Shown here: one piece after another, positions 5,427-5,877 of the stretch
Position numbering within the stretch: the first letter of the stretch is position 1
Layout: every line of letters begins with the position of its first letter
DNA from: Phycisphaerae bacterium
GTDB taxonomy: Bacteria; Planctomycetota; Phycisphaerae; Sedimentisphaerales; Anaerobacaceae
Reading direction: 5' to 3'
Assembly (NCBI GenBank): GCA_030667885.1
Contig: DAOUVA010000310.1
Location: 1 to 5,877 of the forward strand
DNA: 5,877 nucleotides
Translations under genes and position numbers: made by a program
The notes under the pieces: model-generated
What the model saw: the letters and a program-made list of their open reading frames with translations, nothing else
What the model was told of the DNA's origin: nothing
Database searches by the model: none

Positions 5427-5877
5427 TTACTTCTTCTCTATGCGCTTTGCAAGCTGGTCTTCGCCGAGCTTCAACATTGCAAGATGCAGGGCAACCTCTT
5501 TGCGGATTTCAATTATCACATCCGGATTATCTTTGGATATGTCATATTTTTCAGATGGATCATGTTCGAGATTATAAAGCAACGGGGGATCGTGATACTC
5601 TTCTTTACCCTTACCATAAGCCGGCTTCGTTATAAAATGCGCCTTATAAGAACCTTTGCGCGCCGCGTACAATTTTGCGCCTCGATAATAGAACATATTT
5701 TTCCGAGGACTGGGTCCGGTCTCGAACAGAGCAGGCGACAGGTCCAGACCATCGACCACACGGTCGGTCGGGACCTTTGCCTCGGCCAATGTCAGGATCG
5801 TCGTATATATATCCATAGTCGAACCCATGTCGTTCACAACAGCGGGCTTGATTTTGCCCGGCCACCACATAATGCAG
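5427..5877 (-). CDS. Sulfatase, C-terminal part only (149 aa visible)
   Basis: This gene enters from the right edge. The frame is open to the window end and reads CIMWWPGKIKP at the first visible codons, the strand that follows the catalytic Lys region in arylsulfatase A/GALNS-like enzymes (compare TIMRWPGRIPAG in the 479-aa protein). Next come MGSTMDIYTTILTLAEAKVP, DGLDLSPALFE, a PSPRKNMFYYRG block and LYNLEHDPSEKYDI, the usual C-terminal subdomain. FFYYRG/MFYYRG and the WPG strand make it most like the 479-aa sulfatase, but the two are well diverged. The catalytic domain with the C-x-P-S/T-R motif and the signal peptide are outside the window, so activity and export are presumed only. The Met three codons in from the edge is internal, not a start. 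It is the most upstream visible gene of the cluster. Confidence 0.92.
   Translation of the reverse strand, partial: CIMWWPGKIKPAVVNDMGSTMDIYTTILTLAEAKVPTDRVVDGLDLSPALFETGPSPRKNMFYYRGAKLYAARKGSYKAHFITKPAYGKGKEEYHDPPLLYNLEHDPSEKYDISKDNPDVIIEIRKEVALHLAMLKLGEDQLAKRIEKK

Larger units (their letters stand above)
835..5877 (-). other. Sulfatase gene cluster, probable operon
   Basis: Four sulfatase genes follow each other on the minus strand with gaps of 19, 26 and 92 nt, and no convincing promoter between them. The proteins differ in length and in the sequence around the active site, which fits enzymes acting on different sulfate positions of one polysaccharide. No sulfatase-maturing enzyme, carbohydrate-degrading enzyme, transporter or regulator is seen, so the cluster probably continues to the right. 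Operon structure is inferred from spacing and strand only. Confidence 0.7.

Overview
The window looks like a piece of a sulfatase-rich bacterial genome, most likely Planctomycetota and perhaps Phycisphaerae/Sedimentisphaerales. This is an inference from gene content: tandem Cys-type S1 sulfatases with 'RRxFLK' Tat leaders, next to a prepilin-type protein whose sequence after the N-helix (C-x-x-N-L ... Y-x-N-D ... D-E-F-P) is of the kind common in planctomycetes. Lentisphaerota, Kiritimatiellota and other Verrucomicrobiota relatives remain possible. No rRNA or housekeeping gene is present to settle it.

All recognisable genes lie on the minus strand, so transcription runs from high to low coordinates. 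From the right edge these are: the C-terminal 149 residues of a sulfatase (5427-5877, cut by the window end); a complete 436-residue sulfatase (4097-5407); a complete 567-residue arylsulfatase (2367-4070); and a complete 479-residue arylsulfatase (835-2274). The gaps are 19, 26 and 92 nt, which suggests one operon whose promoter lies beyond the right edge. A 640-nt stretch without a convincing gene follows (195-834). The 5' end of a prepilin-like gene (1-194) runs off the left edge.

The sulfatases belong to clearly different sequence types and are not recent tandem copies. The three complete ones have the C-x-P-S/T-R signature whose Cys is oxidised to formylglycine by FGE or anSME; neither enzyme is encoded here. 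The reasonable reading is a set of exported enzymes that remove different sulfate groups from a sulfated glycan. No glycoside hydrolase, lyase, SusC/D-like or regulatory gene is visible, so the substrate cannot be named.

The non-coding stretch holds the least expected signal: two diverged copies, about 88% identical by hand alignment, of an 80-nt element 173 nt apart (494-574 and 667-746). Each is bounded by complementary arms. The arm differences between copies keep base pairing when read as minus-strand RNA (G-C swapped for G-U), but give A-C mismatches on the plus strand. A perfect 15-bp palindrome overlapping a TTGACA hexamer (304-318) lies upstream of the prepilin gene. Protein-level curiosities are a Tyr in place of the lipobox Cys in the 567-residue sulfatase, and KWQ in place of the usual KWH in the 436-residue one.
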